Positions 22,765 through 31,372 of a DNA stretch of 58,846 nucleotides are shown one piece after another; position 1 is the first letter of the stretch; every line of letters starts with the position of its first letter. The notes below the pieces were generated by a model that was not told the origin of the DNA, searched no databases, and saw nothing but the letters and a program-made list of their open reading frames with translations. Both the position numbers and the translations under genes were made by a program. This DNA comes from CALWRM01 sp050309765 (GTDB lineage: Bacteria; Bacillota; Clostridia; Christensenellales; UBA1750): contig JBNRMU010000058.1 in the NCBI GenBank assembly GCA_050309765.1, positions 1-58,846 of the forward strand, in the 5' to 3' direction.

Positions 22765-24123
22765 TCAGATGATCTGGGCGGAAACGTCGATCTCGCGCAC
22801 CATGGATTTGAGCTGCCTTCGCACATAGTCCCGGTCGATCGTGACCTGCTCCTCGCCGTTTTCGCCGGCGGTGAAGGCGACCTGCTCCAGCACCTGCTCG
22901 ATCAGGGTGTGCAGGCGGCGCGCGCCGATGTTTTCGCGGTTCTCGTTCACCTGCACGGCGATCTCGGCCATCTCGTCCAGGGCGTCCTCCGTAAACTCGA
23001 TGGAAACGCCGTCCACGGCCATGAGCTTGGCGTATTGCTTCAAAATGGCGTTTTCCGGCTGGGTAAGGATGCGCTTTAGCTCCTCCTTGCCCAGGGGCGC
23101 CAGCTCCACATGCACGGGGAAGCGGCCCTGCAGCTCCGGGATCAGGTCGGTCACCTTGGCCACATGGAAAGCGCCCGCGGCGATGAACAGCATGTGGTCG
23201 GTCTTGACCGGGCCGTATTTGGTGTTCACGGTGGAGCCTTCCACGATGGGCAGGATGTCCCTTTGCACGCCCTCGCGGGAAACGTCGGCCTGGCCCGTCT
23301 GCGCGCGGCCGGCGATCTTGTCGATCTCATCCAGGAAGATGATGCCGTCCTGCTCGGCGCGGTACACGGCCTCGCTGGTGGCGGCGTCCAGATCGATCAG
23401 CTTGGAGGTCTCCTCCGCGCGCAGGATGCGCCGTGCCTCCAGCACCGTGACCTTGCGCAGCTTTTTGCGCTTGGGCATGAAGCTTCCCATGATGTCCTGC
23501 ATGGAAACGTCCGTGCCGGGCAGGGTTTCGCCGGTGGGCGTGTCGTCCACCTCGATCTCGATGATCTCGCCCTCCAGATCGCCGGAAAGCAGCTGCGAGC
23601 GCAGCTCCTCGCGGCGGGTCTTGCGGCGCTCCGCCTCCTCAGGCGGCACGGTGGGCTCGCGCACGGGGCCCAGCAGGGCTTCGATGGGGTTTTGCGACTT
23701 TTTGGCCTTGCCCTGGTCCAGCAGCGCGTCCAGTATGCGCTCCTGCGCATTCTGGTCGGCGGTCAATTCCACATCGCGGCCCATGCGGTCCTTGACCAGG
23801 CGCAGGGAAACCTCGACCAAATCGCGCACGATGGAATCCACATCGCGGCCCACATAGCCGACCTCGGTGAACTTGGTGGCCTCTACCTTTAAAAACGGCG
23901 CATCCACCAGCTTTGCCAGGCGGCGGGCGATCTCGGTCTTGCCCACGCCGGTGGGGCCGATCATGAGGATGTTCTTGGGGGTGATCTCCTCGCGTATCTC
24001 CTCCGGCAGGCGGGAGCGGCGGTAGCGGTTGCGCAGGGCGATGGCCACGGCGCGCTTGGCCTCCGGTTGGCCGATGATGTATTTATCAAGCTCGGATACG
24101 ATCTGCCTGGGGGTCAGGACCAT
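22765..24123 (-). CDS. hslU: HslU (ClpY) ATPase
   Basis: The AAA+ unfoldase feeds substrates to the HslV protease. The 452-residue protein has Walker A GPTGVGKT (56-63), the intermediate domain (residues ~110-240), Walker B with FLDEIDKIA, and the sensor region LQGRFPVHVELAPL. The C-terminal tail IDVSAQII ends in hydrophobic residues that dock on HslV. The gene lies 41 bases after hslV. Start ATG at 24121-24123, TAAGGAGG-type site upstream. Confidence 0.97.
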   Translation of the reverse strand: MVLTPRQIVSELDKYIIGQPEAKRAVAIALRNRYRRSRLPEEIREEITPKNILMIGPTGVGKTEIARRLAKLVDAPFLKVEATKFTEVGYVGRDVDSIVRDLVEVSLRLVKDRMGRDVELTADQNAQERILDALLDQGKAKKSQNPIEALLGPVREPTVPPEEAERRKTRREELRSQLLSGDLEGEIIEIEVDDTPTGETLPGTDVSMQDIMGSFMPKRKKLRKVTVLEARRILRAEETSKLIDLDAATSEAVYRAEQDGIIFLDEIDKIAGRAQTGQADVSREGVQRDILPIVEGSTVNTKYGPVKTDHMLFIAAGAFHVAKVTDLIPELQGRFPVHVELAPLGKEELKRILTQPENAILKQYAKLMAVDGVSIEFTEDALDEMAEIAVQVNENRENIGARRLHTLIEQVLEQVAFTAGENGEEQVTIDRDYVRRQLKSMVREIDVSAQII

Positions 24124-24164
24124 ATCTCTTCTCCTCCTTGCTGTGCAAATGTTTTTGCGCGCCT

Positions 24165-24701
24165 TTATACCTCTTCCACGGTGATGTGGTCGTTGGTATA
24201 GACGCAGATCTCCGACGCGATCAAAAGCGAACGCTCCACGATGTCGCGCGGCTGCATATCGGTGTTGCGCACAAGCGCCCGCGCCGCCGCTAGGGCAAAG
24301 TTGCCGCCGGAACCGATGGCCAACACGCCGTCGTCCGGGGCGATGACCTCGCCCGTGCCGGAGATGAGCAAAAGGTTTTCCTTATCGGCGGCCAGCAGCA
24401 TGGCCTCCAGCTTGCGCATGGCCTTGTCCATGCGCCAGGTTTGTGCCAGCTCCACGGCGGCACGGGGCAGGTTGCCCGCGTACTGCTCCAGATAGGTTTC
24501 GAATTTTTCGCACAGGGCGAAGGCGTCGGCAACGGAGCCGGCAAAGCCCACCACGACCTGGTCGTGGTACAGCCTGCGCACCTTTTTGGCGCCGTGCTTC
24601 ATGATGGTGGTTTCGCCCATCGTCACCTGGCCGTCGCCAGCGATGGCCGTTTTGCCGTTCCTCTGCACCGCAAGTATGGTGGTTCCTTTAAATTGTGTCA
24701 T
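24165..24701 (-). CDS. hslV: HslV (ClpQ) peptidase
   Basis: N-terminal-nucleophile peptidase. The 178-residue product is MTQFKGTTILAVQRNGKTAIAGD; TTILAVQRNG aligns with the E. coli catalytic start TTIVSVRRNG, so six residues precede the usual active Thr, as in B. subtilis ClpQ (MSSFHATTI). Whether the nucleophile is Thr2 or Thr7 is open. FAGSVADAFALCEKFE, GNLPRAAVELAQTWR, and AIGSGGNFALAAA are conserved. ATG at 24699-24701, with a weak AAAGGAAA site. It has its own promoter, so hslVU can be expressed separately from the trmFO train. Confidence 0.97.
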   Translation of the reverse strand: MTQFKGTTILAVQRNGKTAIAGDGQVTMGETTIMKHGAKKVRRLYHDQVVVGFAGSVADAFALCEKFETYLEQYAGNLPRAAVELAQTWRMDKAMRKLEAMLLAADKENLLLISGTGEVIAPDDGVLAIGSGGNFALAAARALVRNTDMQPRDIVERSLLIASEICVYTNDHITVEEV

Positions 24702-24747
24702 ATCATTGGTTTCCTTTCCCGTTTCAAAAAACGATGACCATAAAACG

Positions 24748-24776
24748 AGTATAGCACCTATCCCGTTCCCTGCCCA
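24748..24776 (-). promoter_or_regulatory. Promoter of hslVU
   Basis: TATACT (24748-24753) with a weak -35 TGGGCA (24771-24776), 17-base spacer. Confidence 0.6.
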
Positions 24777-24810
24777 GCAAAAAGCGTCCCAAAACCGCGT
24801 TTTGGGGCGC
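24777..24810 (-). terminator. Terminator after trmFO
   Basis: GCGCCCCAAAAC and GTTTTGGGACGC (one mismatch/wobble), then TTTTTG on the - strand; ten bases past the trmFO stop. Confidence 0.9.
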
Positions 24811-24820
24811 CAATGCAAAG

Positions 24821-26119
24821 TTACAGGGTTTGTTTGAGCACTTCGATCCTTTTCAGGCTCCGCTCGGCGATGGCAGCGTACTTTTCGCGCTTGTTTTTTA
24901 TGCGCCTGGGCAGCTCCGCCATCACGCCGAAATTGGCGTTCATGGGCTGGAAATTGCGGTTGGGCGTCGAGATATAGGCGCCCATGGCGCCCAGCACCGT
25001 TTCGTCCGTGAAATCCGGGCGCGGCTGCCCTTTAAGCTCATGGGCCAGGGCCACGCCCGCCACCAGGCCGGAGGCGGCCGATTCTATGTAGCCCTCCACG
25101 CCGGTCATCTGCCCGGCGAAGTACAGGCCTTCCTTCAGGCGGAACCAGCGGTCCAGCAGCCCGGGGGAATTTATAAACGTGTTGCGGTGCATCACGCCGT
25201 AGCGGGCATAGCGGGCGTTTTCCAGCCCCGGGATGAGGCCGAACACGCGCTTTTGCTCGGGAATCTTAAGCCTGGTCTGGAAGCCCACCAGGTTGTACAG
25301 GGTGTCCGCCGCATCGTCCTGGCGCAGCTGCAAAACCGCGTAGGGCATTTTGCCGGTCCTTGGGTCAATCAGGCCCTTGGGCTTTAAGGGCCCGAAGCAC
25401 AGAGTTTGCGGCCCGCGGGCGGCCATGACCTCCACCGGCATGCAGCCCTCGAACACCTTGTTGTCCTCAAAGCCGTGCACGGGGGCTGTCTCGGCAGAAA
25501 TCAGGGCGTTGTAAAAGGCCTCGTATTCCTCCTTGGTCATGGGGCAGTTGATATAGTCGCCGCCCTCCTCGCCGCGCCCGTAGCGCGAGGCGCGGAAGGC
25601 CTTTTGCATATCGATGGAATCCTTGTAGACGATGGGCGCGGCCGCGTCGTAAAAGGAAAGCTGCTCCCGGCCGGTCAGGGCCTGGATGTTTTCCAGCAGC
25701 GCGCCGTCCGTGAGCGGGCCGGTGGCCACGATCACGGGAAGGTCCCGCGGGATCTCCGTCATCTCCTGCCGCAGAACGGTCACGTTCTTGTGCTCCGTCA
25801 GCGCGCGGGTGATATGGTTCGAAAAGCGCTCCCGATCCACGGCCAGCGAGCCGCCGGCAGGCACGCGGGACGCATCCGCCGCCGCCATCACCAAAGAGCC
25901 CACGCGGCGCATCTCCTCCTTGAGCAGGCCGACGGCGTTTTCCAGCCTGTCGCTGCGCAGGGAATTGGAGCAGACCAGCTCCGCAAAGCCCTCGACGTGG
26001 TGGGCGGGCGAAAAGCGCGCAGGCTTCATCTCGTAAAGCGTCACCTCAACGCCGCGCTGCGCCAGCTGCCAGGCGGCCTCGCTGCCGGCCAGACCCGCGC
26101 CGATCACGCATGCCTTCAC
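24821..26119 (-). CDS. trmFO: Methylenetetrahydrofolate-tRNA-(uracil-5-)-methyltransferase TrmFO
   Basis: FAD/folate-dependent m5U54 methyltransferase of tRNA. The 432-residue protein starts from GTG at 26117-26119, one base past the topA stop, with GGAGG six bases before it; it has VIGAGLAGSEAAWQLA (FAD site), YEMKP, AELVCSNSLRSD with Cys, VDRERFS, and GQMTGVEGYIESAASGLVAG. The longer frame reaching 26383 lies inside topA and is excluded. Family size is about 435. It is the last gene of the rbgA-to-trmFO train. Confidence 0.97.
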   Translation of the reverse strand: MKACVIGAGLAGSEAAWQLAQRGVEVTLYEMKPARFSPAHHVEGFAELVCSNSLRSDRLENAVGLLKEEMRRVGSLVMAAADASRVPAGGSLAVDRERFSNHITRALTEHKNVTVLRQEMTEIPRDLPVIVATGPLTDGALLENIQALTGREQLSFYDAAAPIVYKDSIDMQKAFRASRYGRGEEGGDYINCPMTKEEYEAFYNALISAETAPVHGFEDNKVFEGCMPVEVMAARGPQTLCFGPLKPKGLIDPRTGKMPYAVLQLRQDDAADTLYNLVGFQTRLKIPEQKRVFGLIPGLENARYARYGVMHRNTFINSPGLLDRWFRLKEGLYFAGQMTGVEGYIESAASGLVAGVALAHELKGQPRPDFTDETVLGAMGAYISTPNRNFQPMNANFGVMAELPRRIKNKREKYAAIAERSLKRIEVLKQTL

Positions 26120-26120
26120 T

Positions 26121-28217
26121 TTAAGCCTCCTCCGTTTCCACGTCCTGGCGGTGCTTGCAGTTTTCGTTTGTGCAAAGGTTGTAGGCGACGTCCTTTTTGC
26201 GGTCGAATTTCCGGACCATGGGGCTGCCGCACACGGGGCACTTGTCGTCCACCGGCATATCCCAGGAGGTATAATCGCACTCGGGGTACTTTTCGCAGCC
26301 AAAGAACACGCGGCCCCTGCGGGTGGTGCGCCGGATGATGGCCCCGCCGCATTTTGGGCAGTGCGCGGCGATCTTCTCCACAATGGGCTGGGTGTTGCGG
26401 CAGGCGGGGAAATTCGGGCAGGCGAGGAAGCGGCCGAAGCGCCCCATCTTATACACCATCAGTGCGCCGCACTTGTCGCACACCACGTCGGAAACCTCGT
26501 CCTGCACCTCCACCTTTTCGATGGCCTGCTCGGCGCTTTGCAGCTCCTGGCTGAAGGGGCCGTAGAAATCGCCGATCACCTGGTGCCAGTCCATGCCCTC
26601 TTCCTCGACGCGATCGAGTTTTTCCTCCAGGTCGGCGGTGAACTGCTCGTCCACGATGCCGGAAAAATGCTCCTTCATCATCTCGGTCACCAGCACGCCC
26701 AGCTCCGTCGGCACCAGGGCTTTATTGCGCGAAGCAACGTAGCCGCGGGACAAAATGGTGGAGATGGTGGGCGCGTAGGTGGACGGCCGGCCGATACCCT
26801 TTTCCTCCATAGCGCGCACCAGCGACGCCTCGGTGAAGCGGGCCGGCGGCTGGGTAAAGTGCTGCTCGGCGCTGAGCGCCTGCATCTGCGCCGTTTCGCC
26901 CTCCTTTACATCGGGAAGGGAAACGTCCTTTTCGCCGGGCTCGTCCTGACCTTCCTCATACACGGCGGTAAAGCCGGCAAAGCGCTTTTTCTGTCCGGAA
27001 AAGCGGAACTGCATCTGCGCATCCTCCACGAAGAAGGACAGCGTATCGTACACCGCCGGCGTCATCTGGCTGGCGAGATAGCGCTCGTAAATGAGCTTAT
27101 ACAGCCGGTACTGGTCGCGGGTGAGCGACTCCCTGACCTTTTCCGGCGTTTGCGCGGCATAGGTGGGGCGGATGGCCTCGTGTGCGTCCTGGGCGTTCTT
27201 GCGGCCCTTGAACACGTTGGGCGTTTCCGGCAGGTACTCGGGCGCGTAATTTGCGGCGATCACCTCGCGCGCGGCGGCCACGGCCTCCGTGGAGATGCGG
27301 GTGGAGTCGGTGCGGATGTAGCTGATCAGGCCTATGGTACCGCTGCCCTTCACGTCCACGCCCTCGTACAGCGCCTGGGCGATCTGCATGGTCTTGCGGG
27401 TGGTGAAGCCGAGCTTGCGCACGGCCTCCTGTTGCAGGTTGGAGGTGGTAAACGGCGCGGGCGGATTCTTTTTTCTCTCGCCCCACTTGACCTTGCCGAT
27501 GGAAAACTCGCGCGATTTGAGCTGCGCCTCCAGCGCCTGGGCCTGCTCGCGGGAGGTGATCTCCTCTTTTTCGTTTTTCTTGCCGAAATAGCGGGCCTCA
27601 AAACGCTGCCTGCCGCACACAAAGCTGCCGGTGAGCGTCCAGTATTCCTTTGGCTCAAAGGCCTCGATCTCGGCCTCGCGGTCCACGATCATGCGTGTTG
27701 CCACGGACTGTACGCGGCCGGCGGAAAGGCCTTTGCGCACCTTCTGCCACAGAAGGGGGCTGATCTTATACCCCACCAGGCGGTCCATCACGCGGCGCGC
27801 CTGCTGCGCATCCACCAGGGAAAGGTCGATGGCGCGCGGCTTTTTCATGGCGCTTTTGACGGCCTGGGAGGTGATCTCGTTAAATTCCACGCGGCACTTG
27901 GTGCTGGGGTCTATCTTTAGGATGGCGGCCAGGTGCCAGGAGATGGCCTCGCCCTCGCGGTCAGGGTCTGTGGCCAATATCACGGCGGAGGCGGCCTTGG
28001 CCTCCTTGCGGATGCGCTCTAATATCTCGCCGCGGCCGCGGATGGTGATGTACTTGGGCTCGAAGCCCTTTTCCACATCCACGCCGATCTGGCTCTTCGG
28101 CAAGTCGCGCACGTGACCGTTGCAGGCCTCCACCTTGTAACCCTTGCCAAGATATTTTCCGATCGTCTTGGCCTTTGCGGGAGACTCCACGATCACCAGT
28201 TTGTATCCGTTTGCCAT
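26121..28217 (-). CDS. topA: DNA topoisomerase I
   Basis: Type IA topoisomerase that relaxes negative supercoils. The 698-residue protein starts MANGYKLVIVESPAKAKTI (toprim domain; Glu in VIVESP), DPDREGEAISWH (Asp-x-Asp metal site), the catalytic Tyr300 in LISYIRTDSTRIS, and the end of the core near 570. Three C-terminal Cys4 zinc-ribbon repeats follow (CDKCGALM...CPNFPAC, CPKCGGAI...CEKYPEC, CPVCGSPM...CTNENC). ATG at 28215-28217 with GGAGGATCT upstream. Immediately followed by trmFO. Confidence 0.98.
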   Translation of the reverse strand: MANGYKLVIVESPAKAKTIGKYLGKGYKVEACNGHVRDLPKSQIGVDVEKGFEPKYITIRGRGEILERIRKEAKAASAVILATDPDREGEAISWHLAAILKIDPSTKCRVEFNEITSQAVKSAMKKPRAIDLSLVDAQQARRVMDRLVGYKISPLLWQKVRKGLSAGRVQSVATRMIVDREAEIEAFEPKEYWTLTGSFVCGRQRFEARYFGKKNEKEEITSREQAQALEAQLKSREFSIGKVKWGERKKNPPAPFTTSNLQQEAVRKLGFTTRKTMQIAQALYEGVDVKGSGTIGLISYIRTDSTRISTEAVAAAREVIAANYAPEYLPETPNVFKGRKNAQDAHEAIRPTYAAQTPEKVRESLTRDQYRLYKLIYERYLASQMTPAVYDTLSFFVEDAQMQFRFSGQKKRFAGFTAVYEEGQDEPGEKDVSLPDVKEGETAQMQALSAEQHFTQPPARFTEASLVRAMEEKGIGRPSTYAPTISTILSRGYVASRNKALVPTELGVLVTEMMKEHFSGIVDEQFTADLEEKLDRVEEEGMDWHQVIGDFYGPFSQELQSAEQAIEKVEVQDEVSDVVCDKCGALMVYKMGRFGRFLACPNFPACRNTQPIVEKIAAHCPKCGGAIIRRTTRRGRVFFGCEKYPECDYTSWDMPVDDKCPVCGSPMVRKFDRKKDVAYNLCTNENCKHRQDVETEEA

Positions 28218-28249
28218 GATAGATCCTCCAAAGTTAGACTTGATTGCAT

Positions 28250-29269
28250 TCAGCGTCCCGAAAGGCTGTAGCGCCGCCCGGGGGACTTGCTTATTATTTC
28301 CCGCATCTCAAGCGTTGTCAAGAGCGAATTTAATTTCCCCGGTGCAAAACCGAGCATATCTACCAGCTCGTCAAAGGAAAGCTCCTCGCGCAGCAGCGCT
28401 TTGAGCACCCGTTCCTCCTCGGGCGTAACGTCCTTCGGCAAGGCGTGCGCGGTCTCCTCGGACACCGAGGGCCGGGCGTGCAGTCCCATGGCCGTGAGCA
28501 CGTCCTGCGGCGCGAGCGCGGGCAGGGCGCAGGTTTGCAGCAGCAGGTTGCTGCCCCGGCTTCCCGGCGAAAAGATCGGCCCCGGCACCACGAACAGCTC
28601 GCGGTCGTAGTCCACCGCGCAGCCGGCGGTGATGAGCGAGCCGGAGTTTTCGTCCGCCTCCACTACCAGCACAGCGCGCGAAAGCCCCGCCATGATGCGG
28701 TTGCGAGCGGGAAAATGCCAGGCCTGCGGCTGCGTGTCCGGCGCATGCTCGGTGAGCAGCAGGCCTTCTTTGGCGATCCTTTGCTGCAAAGCGGCGTTTT
28801 CGCGCGGGTAGCACACGTCTATGCCGGTGCCGAGCACCGCGATGCACTTGCCCCCGGCATCCAGCGCCGCCGTCTGGGCGATGGAATCTACGCCCCGCGC
28901 CAGGCCCGAGACGACCGCCGCGCCGCCGCGGACCAGGCCCTCGCTGAAATACCTGGCCGCGCGCTCGCCGTAGCGGGTGCAATTGCGGCTGCCGACCACG
29001 GCCGCCGCCGGCGCCTCCAGCAAAGAAAGGTCGCCCTTTGCGTACAGGGCAAAGGGCGCGTCCTCCGTCTGCAAAAGCAGGGACGGATATTGGGGATGAG
29101 CCCGTGTGACGAGCTCCACCCCCATCGCGCGCAGGCGGCGATAGTTTTCGTTGAGCTTCTTTGGATCGTGCTGCGCACCCATCTCGGCGGCTAGGGCCGG
29201 GCCCACAGCCGCTTCCCATTCCTTTTCGCCCGCATCGAACGCGGCGCCGGCGCTGCCAAACACATCCAC
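28250..29269 (-). CDS. dprA: DprA (DNA processing protein A), part downstream of an in-frame stop
   Basis: DprA loads RecA on incoming single-stranded DNA. The open part (339 codons) contains the Rossmann core: VVGSRNCTRYG, VSGLARGVDSIAQTAAL, AVLGTGIDVCYPREN, FPARNRIMAGLSRAVLVVEA, and a C-terminal winged helix (ELSFDELVDMLGF). It begins at a GTG at 29267-29269, but reading the same frame upstream shows the family's N-terminal SAM-like segment broken by TGA at 29291-29293. So either an initiation at an internal codon yields a protein lacking ~25 residues, or the gene is inactive. No good ribosome site precedes this GTG. Confidence 0.75.
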   Translation of the reverse strand: MDVFGSAGAAFDAGEKEWEAAVGPALAAEMGAQHDPKKLNENYRRLRAMGVELVTRAHPQYPSLLLQTEDAPFALYAKGDLSLLEAPAAAVVGSRNCTRYGERAARYFSEGLVRGGAAVVSGLARGVDSIAQTAALDAGGKCIAVLGTGIDVCYPRENAALQQRIAKEGLLLTEHAPDTQPQAWHFPARNRIMAGLSRAVLVVEADENSGSLITAGCAVDYDRELFVVPGPIFSPGSRGSNLLLQTCALPALAPQDVLTAMGLHARPSVSEETAHALPKDVTPEEERVLKALLREELSFDELVDMLGFAPGKLNSLLTTLEMREIISKSPGRRYSLSGR

Positions 29270-29290
29270 CAGCTTTTCGATGCGCTTGTT

Positions 29291-29344
29291 TCAAAGCCCT
29301 TTGACCAGCGTGAGCCAGTACAGGCACCCATCCTCCCGCGTCAC
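29291..29344 (-). pseudogene. Original 5' end of dprA, closed by TGA
   Basis: From GTG at 29342-29344 (after AAAGGGGGTCGCCGCC) the frame reads MTREDGCLYWLTLVKGL then TGA; continuing past the TGA it reads NKRIEKLVDVFGSAG and enters dprA in frame. LYW...L...GLGNKRIEKLV is the expected DprA N-terminus with the TGA at a position that is often Gly (GGA to TGA is one change). Only 22 bases separate this start from the comM stop. Confidence 0.7.
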
Positions 29345-29366
29345 GGCGGCGACCCCCTTTATTAAG

Positions 29367-30899
29367 TCAACTCTTCCAGTATTTTTCGCCCGCGCCGCGA
29401 TACGACAGGGCTTCGGCGATGTGCGAAGACGAAATCCTCTCCGCCTGTTCCATATCCGCCAATGTGCGCGAGAGCTTGAGCACCCGCGTGGCCGCCCGCA
29501 TGGAAAGCTGCAGTTTTGCCATCGCGGTCTGCAAAAAGCGCCGCGCCTCGTCGTCCAAGGGGCAATAGGTCTCGATCTGCGCGCCGCTCAGCTGGGCGTT
29601 GGCATAGATGCCGCTGCCCCTGTAGCGCTCGCGGGCAAGCTTACGCGCGCGTTCCACGCGCAGGCGCACGGTTTCGCTGCTCTCGCCCGGGGCGCGGGTT
29701 TTCAGCGCCTCCTCCGCGGGCACGAAGTCCATCTCCACCACCAGGTCTATGCGGTCCAGCAGCGGGCCGGATACGCGCGACAAATAGCGCTCGATCATCT
29801 GCGGCGTGCAGCGGCACTTTTTCACCTGCGAGCCGTAGTTTCCGCAGGGGCAGGGGTTCATGGCGCACACCAGGGAAAACCGGGCCGGATACTCGCACTG
29901 GGCGCCCACGCGCGAGACCTGCACCGTGCCGTCCTCCATGGGCTGGCGCAGCGCCTCCAGCACGGCGCGGGGGAATTCCGGCAGCTCGTCCAGGAACAAT
30001 ACGCCGTTGTGCGCTTTGCTGATCTCACCGGGCATGGCGGTCCGTCCCCCGCCCACCAGCGCTGCGGCGGAGGCCGTGTGGTGCGGCGCGCGGAAGGGCC
30101 GCTGCAGGATCAATCCGCTCTGCGCGCCGGAAACGGAGTGGATGCGCGTGGTTTCCAGCGCCTCCTCAAAGCTCATGCGCGGCAATATCCCCGGCAGGCA
30201 GCGGGCCAGCATGGTCTTGCCCGAGCCCGGCGGGCCGATCAAAAGCAGGTTATGCCCGCCGCTGGCGGCGATTTCCAGGGCGCGCTTGGCTGCGTACTGG
30301 CCGCGCACCTGGGCCAGATCCATCTGCGGCGGCGCGTCCCGCAGCTGCTCCTCATAGGCGGTCGTCGGCGTGGGCCGGATCTCCTCCTCGCCGCGCAAAA
30401 ACGCCGCCGCCTGGGCGATGCTCTTTGCGCCGTAGACCGCAAGGCCGTCAAGGCAGGCGGCCTCGCCGGCGTTTTGCTCCGGCAGCAGCACGCGCGTAAC
30501 GCCGTCCTGCCGGGCGCGGATGAGCATGGGAAGCACGCCTGTGATGGGGCGCAGGCCGCCGTCCAGCGAAAGCTCGCCCAGCACCAGCAGGCCGCAAAGC
30601 GATTCCATGGGGATCTGCCGCGAGGCCGCCAGCAGCCCCAGGGCGATGGGCAGGTCGTAGCGCGGCCCCTCTTTCTTCACATCCGCGGGGGCAAGGTTCA
30701 CCGTGGTCGGCCCATAGGGAAAGCGAAAATGCGAATTGAGCAGCGCGGAGCGCACCCGCTCGCGCGACTCCTTCACCGCCGCGCCGGGCAGGCCCACCGT
30801 TTCAAAGGAGGGCATGCCGCCCTCGCGGCAGTCCACCTCCACCTGCATCGGGTAGCCCTCGATGCCGTTTAGTCCGTAGCTGAGCACGCTGGCCAGCAT
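29367..30899 (-). CDS. comM: ComM/YifB Mg-chelatase-like AAA+ ATPase
   Basis: ComM is a helicase that aids branch migration in natural transformation in other bacteria. The 510-residue protein starts MLASVLSYGLNGIEGY; it has an N-terminal ribosomal-S5-like ChlI domain, Walker A GPPGSGKTM, FLDELPEF-type Walker B (VLFLDELPEFPRAVLEALRQP), and a Mg-chelatase C-terminal region with a Cys-rich stretch CAMNPCPCGNYG. The start at 30899 is preferred over ATG at 30905 because AGGGGG is ten bases before it. Next to dprA, this is a familiar competence pair. Confidence 0.92.
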   Translation of the reverse strand: MLASVLSYGLNGIEGYPMQVEVDCREGGMPSFETVGLPGAAVKESRERVRSALLNSHFRFPYGPTTVNLAPADVKKEGPRYDLPIALGLLAASRQIPMESLCGLLVLGELSLDGGLRPITGVLPMLIRARQDGVTRVLLPEQNAGEAACLDGLAVYGAKSIAQAAAFLRGEEEIRPTPTTAYEEQLRDAPPQMDLAQVRGQYAAKRALEIAASGGHNLLLIGPPGSGKTMLARCLPGILPRMSFEEALETTRIHSVSGAQSGLILQRPFRAPHHTASAAALVGGGRTAMPGEISKAHNGVLFLDELPEFPRAVLEALRQPMEDGTVQVSRVGAQCEYPARFSLVCAMNPCPCGNYGSQVKKCRCTPQMIERYLSRVSGPLLDRIDLVVEMDFVPAEEALKTRAPGESSETVRLRVERARKLARERYRGSGIYANAQLSGAQIETYCPLDDEARRFLQTAMAKLQLSMRAATRVLKLSRTLADMEQAERISSSHIAEALSYRGAGEKYWKS

Positions 30900-30931
30900 C
30901 TGCATCCATCCCCCTAACGCTTTATATCTGT

Positions 30932-31354
30932 TTATTTTTCCGCTTGTTTGCGGAACACGATCCACTTGTTGCCGATAAAGTTCACCAGCACGGACCCGGC
31001 CGTGGACAAAAGCTTTGCCCCGTACAGGTTCATGCACAGCCCTTCGCGCAGCACATACAAAAGCCCCGAGGATACGCCCAGAGCCGCCAGGTTCACCATC
31101 AGGAAGCTGATCAGCTGCCTTGGCGTCATCCTTTCCTTCTGGGCAAAGGTCCAGCGCTTATTTAGGATCAGGCTGTTGACAAGCCCGCAGGTATAGCCCA
31201 GGATCTGCGCCAGCAGATAGTGCGTGCGGAAAAAGGGCAGCTGGATCAGCAGCGCGTACACGCCGTAATCCACGGCGGTGTTGGCAACGCCCACCAGGCC
31301 GAATTTTACCGCCTGCCAAAGCGTGGCCGCAAAGGCTTTTTTCTTTTTGTTCAT
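30932..31354 (-). CDS. GtrA-family membrane protein
   Basis: A 140-residue protein with four predicted helices and the GtrA signature (KFGLVGVANTAVDYGVYALL, ILGYTCGLVNSLILNKRWTF, NKWIVFRK). GtrA-like proteins help move lipid-linked sugars across the membrane or modify wall polymers. It lies 18 bases after the double glycosyltransferase gene, and both may serve the same lipid-linked sugar route. Confidence 0.9.
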   Translation of the reverse strand: MNKKKKAFAATLWQAVKFGLVGVANTAVDYGVYALLIQLPFFRTHYLLAQILGYTCGLVNSLILNKRWTFAQKERMTPRQLISFLMVNLAALGVSSGLLYVLREGLCMNLYGAKLLSTAGSVLVNFIGNKWIVFRKQAEK

Positions 31355-31372
31355 CGTCTTTGGACCTTCTCT

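Noticed and set aside
26151..27920. A 589-codon + strand ORF opposite topA
   Set aside because: Antisense to intact topoisomerase I; no promoter or ribosome site.
29291..29293. Recoding of TGA as an amino acid (Gly or Trp) in this organism
   Set aside because: Other genes such as comM, the endolysin gene, rnhB and yraN end in TGA, and none of the other conserved genes has internal TGA.
29362..29565. A 67-codon ORF at the 3' end of comM
   Set aside because: It lies in another frame of comM and has no ribosome site.
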